Source of the DNA: CAVVJA01 sp963779485
GTDB taxonomy: Bacteria > Actinomycetota > Actinomycetes > Mycobacteriales > Jatrophihabitantaceae
Direction: 5' to 3'
Length of the DNA: 64,000 bases
NCBI GenBank assembly: GCA_963779485.1
Contig: CAVZYJ010000009.1
Coordinates: 62,001 to 126,000, forward strand
Shown: positions 33,794-42,590 of the stretch, in pieces
Position numbering within the stretch: position 1 is the first letter of the stretch
How the letters are laid out: each line of letters opens with the position of its first letter
Notes under the pieces: generated by a model
The model's input: the letters and a program-made list of their open reading frames with translations, nothing else
Database searches by the model: none
What the model was told of the DNA's origin: nothing
Program-made: the position numbers and the translations under genes

Positions 33794-34798
33794 ATGACAT
33801 CGGCACCGTTCCGACCGATCGCATCAAGGCTGAGATGGGGTGTGCCCATCGTCGCGGCCGCCGTCGTCGCGTCGGCCTGCAGCAGCGCCAACTCCGTGAA
33901 TGTCCAGCACAACAAGAGCGGCGGCGGAGCCGGCGGCTACCACTACAAGATCGCAATGGTCACCCATGGCGGCGCGGGCGACTCGTTCTGGAGCATCGTG
34001 AAAGCCGGCGGTGTACAGGCCGGCAAGGACATGGGTGACGAATTTACCTATCAGAGCAACGGTGATCCGACCCAGCAGTCGCAGTTGATTGATGCCGCAG
34101 TCAACCAGAAGCCGGATGGCCTTATTGTCTCGATGGCCAATCCAGAGGCACTCAAGACATCAGTTGAGCGGGCGGTCGCAGCCGGCATACCGGTCGTCAC
34201 GATCAACTCTGGCCAGGCACAATCAAAGGCCTACGGCGCTCTGTCGCACTTCGGATCAGACGAGACGGTCGCGGGACAGGCGGTTGGCACCGGCCTGAAG
34301 CAGGCTGGCGTGAAGAACGTCGTCTGCGTTGTCCAAGAAGCCGGCAACGTCGCTCTGGAGCAGCGGTGCGCCGGTGTCAAGGCCACTCTCGGCGGGACAG
34401 TGTCGAACTTGCAGGTTGACAACAACAACTTGCCCGGAGCGCAGTCTCTGATTCAAGCGAAGCTGCAAGCGGACAAGTCCATTGACGGTGTGGTCACCCT
34501 GGGGGCGCAGGTCGCGACCGTGGCCGAGGCGGCCATTGCGGGGGCAAACAGCACGGCGAAGCTGGCCACCTTCGACCTGAACGCCGACGTTGCCAAGGCC
34601 GTCGAAGACGGCAAGATCCTGTTCGCGGTAGATCAGCAACCGTATTTGCAGGGTTACATCGCGGTGGTGATGCTGACCCAGTACAAGGCGAATCTGAATG
34701 TGCTTGGTGGTGGGTTGCCGGTGTTGACTGGTCCTAACTTGATCACTAAGGACAATGCAGCCGCAGTCCTCAAGCTCGCCTCGGCAGGTACCCGATGA
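33794..34798 (+). CDS. Sugar ABC transporter substrate-binding lipoprotein (probable inositol)
   Basis: This is a 334-residue periplasmic-binding-protein-1 (RbsB/IbpA-like) protein. A signal peptide with lipobox VASAC (lipidated C29) is followed by YKIAMVTHGGAGDSFWSIVKAG and the two-lobe ribose-type fold. A GGAAGG site precedes the ATG. Codon use is less GC-rich than in its neighbours. Inositol as ligand is inferred from the iolE/G/H-like genes in the same operon. Confidence 0.85.
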   Translation: MTSAPFRPIASRLRWGVPIVAAAVVASACSSANSVNVQHNKSGGGAGGYHYKIAMVTHGGAGDSFWSIVKAGGVQAGKDMGDEFTYQSNGDPTQQSQLIDAAVNQKPDGLIVSMANPEALKTSVERAVAAGIPVVTINSGQAQSKAYGALSHFGSDETVAGQAVGTGLKQAGVKNVVCVVQEAGNVALEQRCAGVKATLGGTVSNLQVDNNNLPGAQSLIQAKLQADKSIDGVVTLGAQVATVAEAAIAGANSTAKLATFDLNADVAKAVEDGKILFAVDQQPYLQGYIAVVMLTQYKANLNVLGGGLPVLTGPNLITKDNAAAVLKLASAGTR

Positions 34799-35853
34799 CT
34801 ACCACCCTGGAAAGGCCACCGGCGCAGCCGCAGCCTGACGAACGAGTCGCGCGGGTCAGCTTGGCTCGGCGGCTCCTCGTCAAGCCGGAATTCGGCGCGC
34901 TCGTCGGCGTAATCGTCATCTTCGTGTTCTTCTCGTTCGAATCGGACGTATTCCGGTCGATGGAAGGTGCGGCGAACTGGCTGGACGGTGCGTCCACCGT
35001 CGGCCTGATGGCTGTCCCGATATCGCTGTTGATGATCGGTGGGCATTTCGACCTGTCCGCCGGCGTGCAGGTCGGCACCGCGGGGCTGGCGACCGGAATC
35101 ATGACCACGTACTGGGGATTGAATGTCTACGCCTCCCTGGTGGTGAGCCTGTGCTTGTTGTTGGTCATTGGTTTCATCAACGGGTTCCTGGTGACCCGCA
35201 CTGGCCTGCCCAGCTTCATCATCACGTTGGGCATGTTCCTCGCCCTGCAGGGCATCAACCTGGGCGTAACCAAACAGGTCACCAATACGGTGCAGGTCAG
35301 CAATCTCGACCTAGTGCCTGGATATCGCGCGTTGAAAGACATCTTCGGCAGCCAGATCTCGATCGGTGGCCATAAGTTCCAGATCGCGATCCTGTGGTGG
35401 ATCATCTTCACCATCATCGGCTCGTGGCTGCTGACCCAGACTAGGTTCGGGAACTGGATCTTCGCCTCCGGTGGCGATCCAAATGCGAGCAAGAACGTCG
35501 GCGTGCCGACGGCTCGCACGACAATCTCGCTGTTCATGATGACCTCGGCGATGGCCTGGTTCGTTGGGAACACGCAAATCATCAGGTTCAGCACTATCCA
35601 GGCGCAGGTTGGTATCGGCCAGGAACTGATCTACATCGTCGCCGCGGTCATCGGCGGCTGCCTGCTGACCGGCGGTTATGGCTCGGTCATCGGCGCGTCC
35701 CTCGGCGCGTTGATCTTCGGAATGACGCAGTCAGGCATCGTGTACGCCAACTGGAATTCGGACTGGTTCAAGACGTTTGTCGGCGCCATGCTGCTGCTCG
35801 CAGTGCTGGCTAACCAATTCGTCCGTCGTCTGGCCACACAAGGTAGGAGATAG
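34795..35853 (+). CDS. Sugar ABC transporter permease (RbsC type)
   Basis: This is a 352-residue BPD_transp_2 permease with about 8-10 membrane segments. It includes FDLSAGVQVGTAGLATG, GLPSFIITLGMFLALQGINLG, and the GGCLLTGGYGSVIGASLGALIFGM segment conserved in RbsC-type proteins. The start overlaps the binding-protein stop by 4 bases (ATGA). Confidence 0.88.
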   Translation: MTTTLERPPAQPQPDERVARVSLARRLLVKPEFGALVGVIVIFVFFSFESDVFRSMEGAANWLDGASTVGLMAVPISLLMIGGHFDLSAGVQVGTAGLATGIMTTYWGLNVYASLVVSLCLLLVIGFINGFLVTRTGLPSFIITLGMFLALQGINLGVTKQVTNTVQVSNLDLVPGYRALKDIFGSQISIGGHKFQIAILWWIIFTIIGSWLLTQTRFGNWIFASGGDPNASKNVGVPTARTTISLFMMTSAMAWFVGNTQIIRFSTIQAQVGIGQELIYIVAAVIGGCLLTGGYGSVIGASLGALIFGMTQSGIVYANWNSDWFKTFVGAMLLLAVLANQFVRRLATQGRR

Positions 35854-35855
35854 CG

Positions 35856-36746
35856 ATGAGTGTCGAGGTCACTGAGCAGCCACCACCAGCGTCAGAGTCA
35901 GACTCTGACACACCGATGCTCGAGATCCGGAACGTGACCAAGACGTTTGGCAGCGTCATCTCGCTGTCCGATATCTCGACCATAGTGCGGGCGGGAAAGG
36001 TCACATGTGTGCTCGGCGATAACGGCGCCGGCAAGTCTACCTTCATCAAGATGCTGTCCGGCGTCCATCAACCAACCAGCGGCGAGCTGCTCATGGACGG
36101 CAAGCCAGTGGTGTTCCACGAGCCCCGAGAAGCCCTCGACGTCGGAATCGCCACGGTTTACCAGGACCTGGCCATGGTGCCGTTGATGGCGATCTGGCGG
36201 AACTTCTTCCTCGGCTCGGAACCCCGGAAGGGCTTCTGGCCCCTAAAACGGTTCGACAAGGAGACGGCCAAGAAGATCACGCGGTCCGAGATGAAGGACA
36301 TGGGCATCGACATTCGAGACCCGGACCAACCGGTTGGCACGTTGTCCGGCGGGGAACGCCAATGCGTCGCTATCGCCCGCGCGGTGCATTTCGGCGCACG
36401 GCTGCTGATCCTCGACGAACCAACCTCTGCCCTCGGCGTCAAACAATCCGGTGTCGTACTCAAATACATCCTCCAAGCCCGCGATAAGGGCCTCGGCGTC
36501 ATCTTCATCACCCACAACCCGCACCACGCCTACCCCGTTGGCGACCGCTTCCTGCTCCTCAAACGTGGGAAGAGCCTCGGCGACTTCGACAAATCGGAGA
36601 TCAGCGTGGCCGAGCTGACGGGCATGATGGCCGGCGGTGCCGAACTCGAACAACTTGCCCACGAACTGGAACAGGAAGGCGACACCGAGGCGAGCGCTCT
36701 CGGCCACGAGATGGCAGCCGACATTGGAACCGGAACCACTGGCTGA
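35856..36746 (+). CDS. Sugar ABC transporter ATP-binding protein, single NBD
   Basis: This is a 296-residue ATPase with Walker A GDNGAGKST, signature LSGGERQCVAIARA, Walker B LLILDEPTSALG and switch HNPHH. Rbs/Mgl/Xyl-type ATPases usually have two fused nucleotide-binding domains, but this has only one, so it should act as a homodimer (as in FrcA-like proteins). An acidic C-terminal tail of about 40 residues follows. It lies 2 bases after the permease gene. Confidence 0.88.
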   Translation: MSVEVTEQPPPASESDSDTPMLEIRNVTKTFGSVISLSDISTIVRAGKVTCVLGDNGAGKSTFIKMLSGVHQPTSGELLMDGKPVVFHEPREALDVGIATVYQDLAMVPLMAIWRNFFLGSEPRKGFWPLKRFDKETAKKITRSEMKDMGIDIRDPDQPVGTLSGGERQCVAIARAVHFGARLLILDEPTSALGVKQSGVVLKYILQARDKGLGVIFITHNPHHAYPVGDRFLLLKRGKSLGDFDKSEISVAELTGMMAGGAELEQLAHELEQEGDTEASALGHEMAADIGTGTTG

Positions 36747-36816
36747 CGTAGCCTGCACGACCGCCGGACTCGTGCCCCAGAAGGACGGCCGGCTCATCAC
36801 GGAGGAGAAACTGGGT

Positions 36817-37833
36817 GTGACGTTGAAGGTCGGCGTCATCGGCACCGGGATGATCGGGAGGGACCATATTCGCCGCCTGACCAGGGTGCTATCAGGCGCG
36901 ACCGTGGTCGCCGTGACGGACGTCGACGCCGAGATGGCCAAGGCGGCTGCCGCAAGCGTTCCCGGCGGCGCCTTGGTCCATCCGGATGGTCGGACCCTGA
37001 TCAGCGACGACGACGTCGACGCGGTCGTCGTCTGCTCATGGGGTCCGACGCACGAGGAGTACGTTCTCGCGTCGATCGCTGCCGGTAAGCCGGTGTTCTG
37101 CGAGAAGCCGCTCGCCACCACCCAGGAGGCGTGCCTGCGCGTCGTCGATGCCGAGATGGCTTTCGGCCGCCGCCTCGTCCAGGTGGGCTACATGCGCCGG
37201 TACGACGCGGCTTACCGCGCGCTGAAGTCGACGGTCGACGGGCGGATGATCGGCGCACCGCTGATGATGCATTGCACGCATCGCAATCCGAGCGTGCCGG
37301 CCTACTACGACAGCGACTCGGCGATCACCGACACCGCGGTCCACGAGATCGACATGGTGCGGTGGTTGTTCGGTGAGGAAATCGTCGCCACCGCGACGCT
37401 CAGCCCGCGCCGAAGCCGCAACGGCGCGGAGCTCGGAGACCCGCTCATCCTGCTGCTCGAAATGGCGAGTGGGATCCTGGTCGACGTCGAGATCTCCGTG
37501 AACATCCGCTACGGGTACGACATCCGCGGTGAGGTCGTCGGCGAGAACGGCACCGCCGCCCTCGGCGAGGCGAGCCCGGTAACGCTGCGAATCGATGGCG
37601 GTGTCGTCAATCGGATACCAGCCGACTGGCGGGAACGGTTCATCCGCGCGTACGACATCGAGTTCCAGGAATGGATCGACGCGGTGCGATCCGGCGATGA
37701 GCTCGGCCCGAGTTCCTGGGACGGCTATGCGGCGGCGGTGGTTTCGGATGCGGCACTGCAGGCCCGCCGCACCAACACTCGAGTTGCGGTTCGGTTGGCC
37801 GACCGACCCAGTCTGTACGCCCCCCGCGACTGA
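36817..37833 (+). CDS. iolG: Gfo/Idh/MocA oxidoreductase, probable inositol 2-dehydrogenase
   Basis: This is a 338-residue protein with the NAD loop GVIGTGMIGRDH at residues 6-17, CEKPLA with the conserved lysine, and DTAVHEIDMVRWLFGEE holding the catalytic Asp/His pair. It matches myo-inositol 2-dehydrogenase (IolG). The GTG at 36817 follows GGAGGAG and gives the canonical N-terminus, although the frame is open back into the ATPase gene. It would oxidise imported inositol to 2-keto-myo-inositol. Confidence 0.85.
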   Translation: MTLKVGVIGTGMIGRDHIRRLTRVLSGATVVAVTDVDAEMAKAAAASVPGGALVHPDGRTLISDDDVDAVVVCSWGPTHEEYVLASIAAGKPVFCEKPLATTQEACLRVVDAEMAFGRRLVQVGYMRRYDAAYRALKSTVDGRMIGAPLMMHCTHRNPSVPAYYDSDSAITDTAVHEIDMVRWLFGEEIVATATLSPRRSRNGAELGDPLILLLEMASGILVDVEISVNIRYGYDIRGEVVGENGTAALGEASPVTLRIDGGVVNRIPADWRERFIRAYDIEFQEWIDAVRSGDELGPSSWDGYAAAVVSDAALQARRTNTRVAVRLADRPSLYAPRD

Positions 37834-37860
37834 GCTGGCTCGCGCACGAGAGGAACCGCC

Positions 37861-38718
37861 GTGAAGCTTGCGCTGGACCCCTACATGTTTCGCACGACGC
37901 CGCTGCTGGAACTGCCCGGCGTGGTTGCGGATCTCGGCTATCGGTCCATCGAGCTGTCGCCCCGGGAGGACTTCACGCCGTTCTTCCTGCACCCGCGAGC
38001 CAATCGGGACCTTGTGACGAAGTTCAAGCGCGCGTTGGACGCGGCCGGCGTCGAGATCGCTACCCACCTGCCCTTGTACCGGTGGTCCGGACCGGACGAG
38101 GACGAGCGCCAAGCCGCGGTGCGCTATTGGAAGCGAGCCATCCAGCTGACCGTCGATCTCGACTGCCAGGTGATGAATTCGGAGTTCAACGGCCGACCCG
38201 AGGCACCCAGTCGGAGTGAGGCCCAGTTCTGGCGGTCGATGGAGGACTTGCTGCCGATCTTCGAACGCGAGGGGGTGCAGTTGCGGCTCGAGCCGCATCC
38301 CGACGACTTCGTCGAGGACGGCAAGACGGCGGTCGACATGGTTCGCGGAATCGACTCTCCGCTCGTTAGCTTCCTGTATTGCGCCCCCCACACATTCCAC
38401 ATGGGCGGTGACATCACCGGCGTAATGGATTACGCGGGTGACCTACTGACCCACGTGCACGTCGCTGATTCCTTCGACCACCGCGCGTCGTCGGGGCTGC
38501 GCTACATCGTGAATCCGCCGGGTTCGACCGCGCGGATTCACCAGCACCTCGACATCGGGCAGGGCGAGGTGAACTGGGACGAGTTCTTCGGCACGCTCGG
38601 GCAAATGAAGTTCGACGGCATCATGACCGTCTGCGTGTTCGCTTGGGAGGAACGGGCCCGCGAATCGAGCCTGTTCATGCGCGAGACCATCGAGAAGCGG
38701 ACCCAGTCCTGGTTCTAG
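37861..38718 (+). CDS. iolH: TIM-barrel isomerase/epimerase, IolH-like
   Basis: This is a 285-residue AP_endonuc_2 TIM barrel that begins MKLALDPYMFRTTPLLELP. It carries NSEFNGRPE, LRLEPHPDDFVEDG and HVHVADSFDHRAS, typical of IolH proteins in inositol clusters. The role of IolH is not well established. It is the last gene of the plus-strand operon, 27 bases after iolG. Confidence 0.78.
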   Translation: MKLALDPYMFRTTPLLELPGVVADLGYRSIELSPREDFTPFFLHPRANRDLVTKFKRALDAAGVEIATHLPLYRWSGPDEDERQAAVRYWKRAIQLTVDLDCQVMNSEFNGRPEAPSRSEAQFWRSMEDLLPIFEREGVQLRLEPHPDDFVEDGKTAVDMVRGIDSPLVSFLYCAPHTFHMGGDITGVMDYAGDLLTHVHVADSFDHRASSGLRYIVNPPGSTARIHQHLDIGQGEVNWDEFFGTLGQMKFDGIMTVCVFAWEERARESSLFMRETIEKRTQSWF

Positions 38719-38814
38719 TGTCGCGCGGCACTAGGCGGCCTCACCTTGCTCTTCCGACGGAATAAGCTTGCGAATCCGGCTACGGTCGGACCAGGTCACC
38801 TACCATGGAGATCG

Positions 38815-39288
38815 ATGTCGGAGCCGACTCACTACCGCAAGCCCGGCTGGTTCACCCGCAACGTGGCGAACCGCACCGTCGCTGGATTGACCCGCCTCGG
38901 GGTGAGCGTGTGGGGCAGTCGGGTACTCGAGGTCAAGGGCCGCAAGAGCGGCGAGCCGCGGCAGGTGCCAGTCAACCTGTTGCGTCACGACGGCAACAAC
39001 TACCTTGTGTCCGCGCGCGGGACCGGCGAGTGGGTTCGCAACGTGCGGGCCGCGAACGGTGAACTCACCTTGCTGATCGGCTCGCGCCGCGAACCACAAC
39101 AGGCCGCCGAACTCGCCGATGCCGACAAGGTGCCGATCCTGCGGGCCTATCTTGCCCGCTGGAAGGCGGAAGTGGGCATCTTCTTCGACGGCGTGAGCGC
39201 GCAGTCCAGCGACGAGGAGATTGCCGCCATCGCGCCGAAACACCCGGTCTTCGTGCTGACTCAGCCGCCGCCAGCGGGGAGTGTTTGA
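38815..39288 (+). CDS. Nitroreductase/quinone reductase-family protein (Ddn-like, F420)
   Basis: This is a 157-residue split-barrel protein with the pattern LEVKGRKSGEPRQVPVNLLRHDGNNYLVSARGTGEWVRN, the signature of the actinobacterial deazaflavin-dependent (Ddn) group. F420 use is a family inference. The substrate is unknown. I start at ATG 38815, where family similarity begins. Its 3' end overlaps the convergent ParA-like gene by 28 bases. Confidence 0.78.
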   Translation: MSEPTHYRKPGWFTRNVANRTVAGLTRLGVSVWGSRVLEVKGRKSGEPRQVPVNLLRHDGNNYLVSARGTGEWVRNVRAANGELTLLIGSRREPQQAAELADADKVPILRAYLARWKAEVGIFFDGVSAQSSDEEIAAIAPKHPVFVLTQPPPAGSV

Positions 39289-40034
39289 TCGGCAGTCAGC
39301 AAGTCGACGACCTCGGCCCACAGCTTGCGGTAGGCGACGGCAGCCGGACTTCTCGGCGCGAACGCGGTGACCGGCGCGCGGCGGACAGCCATCTGCTCGA
39401 CATTGCTGGCCGCTGGCACCGCGATCGAGCTGACCTGGGCGTCCTGCGTTGGGAGCGTGGCAAGAATGTCGCGATGCAGTCGCCGCCGGCGATCGACCAT
39501 GGAGAAGAACCCACGCAGGACGGGTATCCGGCCATCGAGCTGGGCGACGAATGCGCTGAGCTGCTCGAAGGTGCGGACCGAGAGCACGGTCGGGATGAGT
39601 GGCACGAGAACAACGTCAGAGGCGTTGAGCACGTTCTCCGAGACGAGAGACAGGCTGGGGGGCGTATCGAGGACGACGAGGTCATATTCGTCTTCGAGCG
39701 GCTGCAACAGCCGGCGCAGCGTTCGCTCGGGTTTCGGACGCTCATTGAGGTCGATGTCCATGTGCCGGTAGGTGAAGTCAGCCGGTAGGAGGTCCAGGCC
39801 CTCGAAGTCGGTGGCCTTGACCGCGTCCAGCAACGGACGGGACTGGTCGACAAGGGTGGTACTGCCGCCCTTGACGCGCGGGCGGATGCGGAACAGGTAG
39901 GTTGCCGCGCCCTGCGGATCGAGGTCCCACAACAGGGTCCGCCGATCGTCTCGGGCCGACAGATACGCGAGGTTCACGGCGGCAGTCGTCTTGCCAACGC
40001 CGCCCTTGACGTTGTACGAGGCGATGGTATTCAG
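39261..40034 (-). CDS. ParA/MinD-type ATPase coupled to the CHAD gene
   Basis: This is a protein of about 257 residues with the deviant Walker A KGGVGKTT (K10, K15), WDLDPQGAATY (Walker A') and VVLDTPPSL (Walker B). It has no helix-turn-helix, so it resembles orphan ParA/MinD-like cargo positioners rather than plasmid ParA. Similarity begins right after the CHAD stop, with no ATG or GTG in frame nearby. CTG 40034 overlapping that stop as CTGA is the likely start, implying translational coupling. No parB or parS is seen nearby. Together with CHAD it may position polyphosphate granules (inference). Confidence 0.75.
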   Translation of the reverse strand: MNTIASYNVKGGVGKTTAAVNLAYLSARDDRRTLLWDLDPQGAATYLFRIRPRVKGGSTTLVDQSRPLLDAVKATDFEGLDLLPADFTYRHMDIDLNERPKPERTLRRLLQPLEDEYDLVVLDTPPSLSLVSENVLNASDVVLVPLIPTVLSVRTFEQLSAFVAQLDGRIPVLRGFFSMVDRRRRLHRDILATLPTQDAQVSSIAVPAASNVEQMAVRRAPVTAFAPRSPAAVAYRKLWAEVVDLLTADQTLPAGGG

Positions 40035-41599
40035 CGCAGTACCAGTCGATTGACGTGCCGGGCGGCCCGCTTGCCGAGATAGGCATCGTGGCGAGCAGTC
40101 AGTTCGGCCCGGGCAACGCGTTGGCCGGCGTCGAATCGACCGCACAGTTCGCCCATTGCGAGAATGGTGCCAGCCTTCACCTCGCCGCCGTCGATCATTT
40201 CCTGCGCGAACAACCGCAACGCCGCAGCCTGCACTTCACTGTCCTGGAATTCACCGAGTACGTCTTGCAGATCCTTGAAGTCACGGATGACCTGCTTATA
40301 TACCTTCGCGTCGCAGACCGGCTTGAACAGCTCCACCAGATATCGCAGCTCCTTGCCGGTCTTTCGAAGGGCGTGCACCTGCTCCGCGGGTGAGTCGGCG
40401 TCGATGATGCGCGCCCGCTTGCTCAGTTTGCGGAATATCCGCCTTACCCGCTGATCGGCGAGCTGCGCGGCGGTGAGCTGGTGACGCGTCGGCGCCGCGA
40501 CGACCGCCTCCAGCTCGGCTCGCCAGACCTGACATAGTCCGCTGAACCGTCGAGAGCGCAGCGCGCGAACGAGCGCCCGATGGGCCAGCATCCGCTGACG
40601 ACGAATGTGCGTCGCGAACGGATCCAGGTCGGCTGGTTTGGTGACGCTCGCCGCGAGGTCGGCCACCCCGAGAAGGTAGACATCCAGATCCCGGGTCGGT
40701 GTGGTGGCCTGCCCTAACCAGCGGAATTCCGGGGCCATGCGGGCCGCGAGCCCATCGGGCAAGACGTCGCCGAGGAGCTTGAGGATCGATCTGGTTCGGC
40801 GCACGGCTATCCGCAGCTCATGCAAATACTCGGTATCGATATCGCTGATGACGCCGGCCACGTTGGCTTCCAGATCAGACAAGTAGCCAAGCAAGGCCTC
40901 GGCCACGACCAGGTCGGCCGGCTGATCCGGTCGCATCTCGAACTGCTGTTTGCTGACTGCCCCGACGCCAGCCAGGCCGCGCATGTCGTCGAGCCAGGTT
41001 CCATGAGTAGCGGTGAGTGGCGCGCCGGCAAGCAGCAGCCGCTCGACCTCGCCCGCGTCCTTCTGGTACCCGCGCAGGCTCTCGATGTCGACCCTGACCG
41101 GTAGCACGGCTCGCGCGGGCGCCTGCAGAGCACCATCCCACCAGACGAGGCGGGCGACGGTCTTGGCGTCCTCGTTCAGCACGGCGAATTTGACGCCGAT
41201 CAGCCGGCCTTTGACGACGGGCAGGAGCGCGCGCACCCAGACCGGGCCGCGCAGCGCCTCGCGTACCGGTCCGGCCGGAATTCCGTCGAGAACCATCGGC
41301 CAGCGCAACTGGCCAGTCGTCTGGGCGATGCGGGTCGAATCCGGGCGAGATAGGGCTAAGACGCCGTCGCGCTCGACGTAGACAAGATCGAAACCGGCTC
41401 GCCGCAGCCGACCGTCCACGGTATCTAGGCAAATCAGCGACATGTGCTGCGCCCCGCCGGATCGCAGTCCGAAATGTCCATCAAGGGCGCCCCCGAATAG
41501 TGCCTCGACACCCGCTTTGTCCCGCGGAAGAGCAGCACCGACCCAGGCAAGCGGGGTACTCGCCGGCGCGCCGGGAAGAGATGACGATCGAATGGCCAT
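40031..41599 (-). CDS. CHAD-domain protein, probable polyphosphate-binding
   Basis: This is a 522-residue protein. The C-terminal half (about 235-505) is a CHAD domain with conserved basic/His residues for polyanion binding: YLHELRIAVRRTRSILKLLG, FRWLGQATTPTRDLDVYL and VHALRKTGKELRYLVELF. The N-terminal 200 residues are not a clear CYTH domain and I cannot name them. CHAD domains are known to target polyphosphate granules. Its stop is fused to the start of the ParA-like gene. Confidence 0.82.
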   Translation of the reverse strand: MAIRSSSLPGAPASTPLAWVGAALPRDKAGVEALFGGALDGHFGLRSGGAQHMSLICLDTVDGRLRRAGFDLVYVERDGVLALSRPDSTRIAQTTGQLRWPMVLDGIPAGPVREALRGPVWVRALLPVVKGRLIGVKFAVLNEDAKTVARLVWWDGALQAPARAVLPVRVDIESLRGYQKDAGEVERLLLAGAPLTATHGTWLDDMRGLAGVGAVSKQQFEMRPDQPADLVVAEALLGYLSDLEANVAGVISDIDTEYLHELRIAVRRTRSILKLLGDVLPDGLAARMAPEFRWLGQATTPTRDLDVYLLGVADLAASVTKPADLDPFATHIRRQRMLAHRALVRALRSRRFSGLCQVWRAELEAVVAAPTRHQLTAAQLADQRVRRIFRKLSKRARIIDADSPAEQVHALRKTGKELRYLVELFKPVCDAKVYKQVIRDFKDLQDVLGEFQDSEVQAAALRLFAQEMIDGGEVKAGTILAMGELCGRFDAGQRVARAELTARHDAYLGKRAARHVNRLVLR

Positions 41600-41726
41600 G
41601 GCGCGGCCGAAGTTTACCAGCCGTCCATTCGCCGTTCACGTGTCGTTCAAGGCAGGATGATCTTGAACGTCATGCGCAATTGATGGTTGGCGCGTCGGTC
41701 GTGGGTCGTCACTGAGAATGACTTCG

Positions 41727-42488
41727 CTATCCCGGGAGCCGGCCCTTCGGGTAGCCCCCGTTGCTATGCAGCAGCTGGCCGTTGATCCAGGCGCCGTCCT
41801 CGGATAGCAGGAATCGCACGAGATTGGCGACATCGGCCGGTGTTCCCAGCCGTCCGGTTGGCTGCTGGGACACGCTGCTGGCCCGAACCCGATCGTCCAT
41901 CCAGCCCGTGTCCACCGGACCAGGGTTGATCACGTTGGCTCGCAACCCACGGTCGCCGAGCTCGTGGGCGGCGGCGAGCACGACGCGATCGAGCGCGCCC
42001 TTGGTCGCGCCATAGGGCAGATTGCCGATGACGTGATCGCTGGTGAGCGCAACGACCGCGCCACCGCTCGATGGCAGCTGGCGTGCGAACGCGGCGGTCA
42101 GCAGCCAGGTCGCGCGTACGTTGACTGCGTAGTGACGATCGAAGCTCACAACCGACGTGTCGAGGATGCCGGAGGCGACGCTCTCGCAATGCGACATGAC
42201 CAGCGCGTCGAGAGGCCCGAGCCGGTCGGCGGCCTGCGGCACGAGCTGGCGAGCGGCCTCGGGGTCCTCGAGGTCGGCCGGGACCAATTCGACCCGGCGG
42301 CCGCATTCTCGCAGTTCGTCGGCCAGATACTGCGGATCATCTGGGCCGGCCGGCAGGCCCAGTCGCTCGTCATACGGACGCCAGTAAGAAAGAACGAGAT
42401 CCCACCCGTCGGCGGCCAAGCCGCCCGCGATGCCGGCTCCGATGCCGAGCCGGCGCCCCACCCCGGTCAGAAGTGCCGTGCGTGTCAC
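41727..42488 (-). CDS. Short-chain dehydrogenase/reductase
   Basis: This is a 253-residue SDR with TGVGRRLGIGAGIAGGLAADG (a variant cofactor loop), the VALTSDHVIGNLPYGATKGALD segment and NPGPVDTGWMDDRV. The catalytic Tyr/Lys are in YGATK. The loop TGxGRRLGIG and HVIGNLPYG resemble enoyl-ACP-reductase/FabG-like members without proving a substrate. It is divergent from the HD gene across a short region with an ACCCC/GGGGT inverted repeat. Confidence 0.78.
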   Translation of the reverse strand: MTRTALLTGVGRRLGIGAGIAGGLAADGWDLVLSYWRPYDERLGLPAGPDDPQYLADELRECGRRVELVPADLEDPEAARQLVPQAADRLGPLDALVMSHCESVASGILDTSVVSFDRHYAVNVRATWLLTAAFARQLPSSGGAVVALTSDHVIGNLPYGATKGALDRVVLAAAHELGDRGLRANVINPGPVDTGWMDDRVRASSVSQQPTGRLGTPADVANLVRFLLSEDGAWINGQLLHSNGGYPKGRLPG

Positions 42489-42540
42489 CCGATCTCCTCT
42501 TGTCTCGCTCGACTCCGCTCCGAATGCCTAGCGGAGTAAT

Positions 42541-42554
42541 ACCCCATTAGGGGT
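42541..42554. promoter_or_regulatory. Inverted repeat between divergent SDR and HD genes
   Basis: The sequence ACCCC-ATTA-GGGGT is a perfect 5-bp inverted repeat placed between two divergent starts (42488 and 42591), a typical operator position. G-tract palindromes of this kind are bound by CsoR/RcnR-type metal sensors. No such regulator is in the window, so this is only a resemblance. Confidence 0.4.
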
Positions 42555-42590
42555 GATGTGGCTGGGCGGTACGAATGTTGTGCTGTCGAT

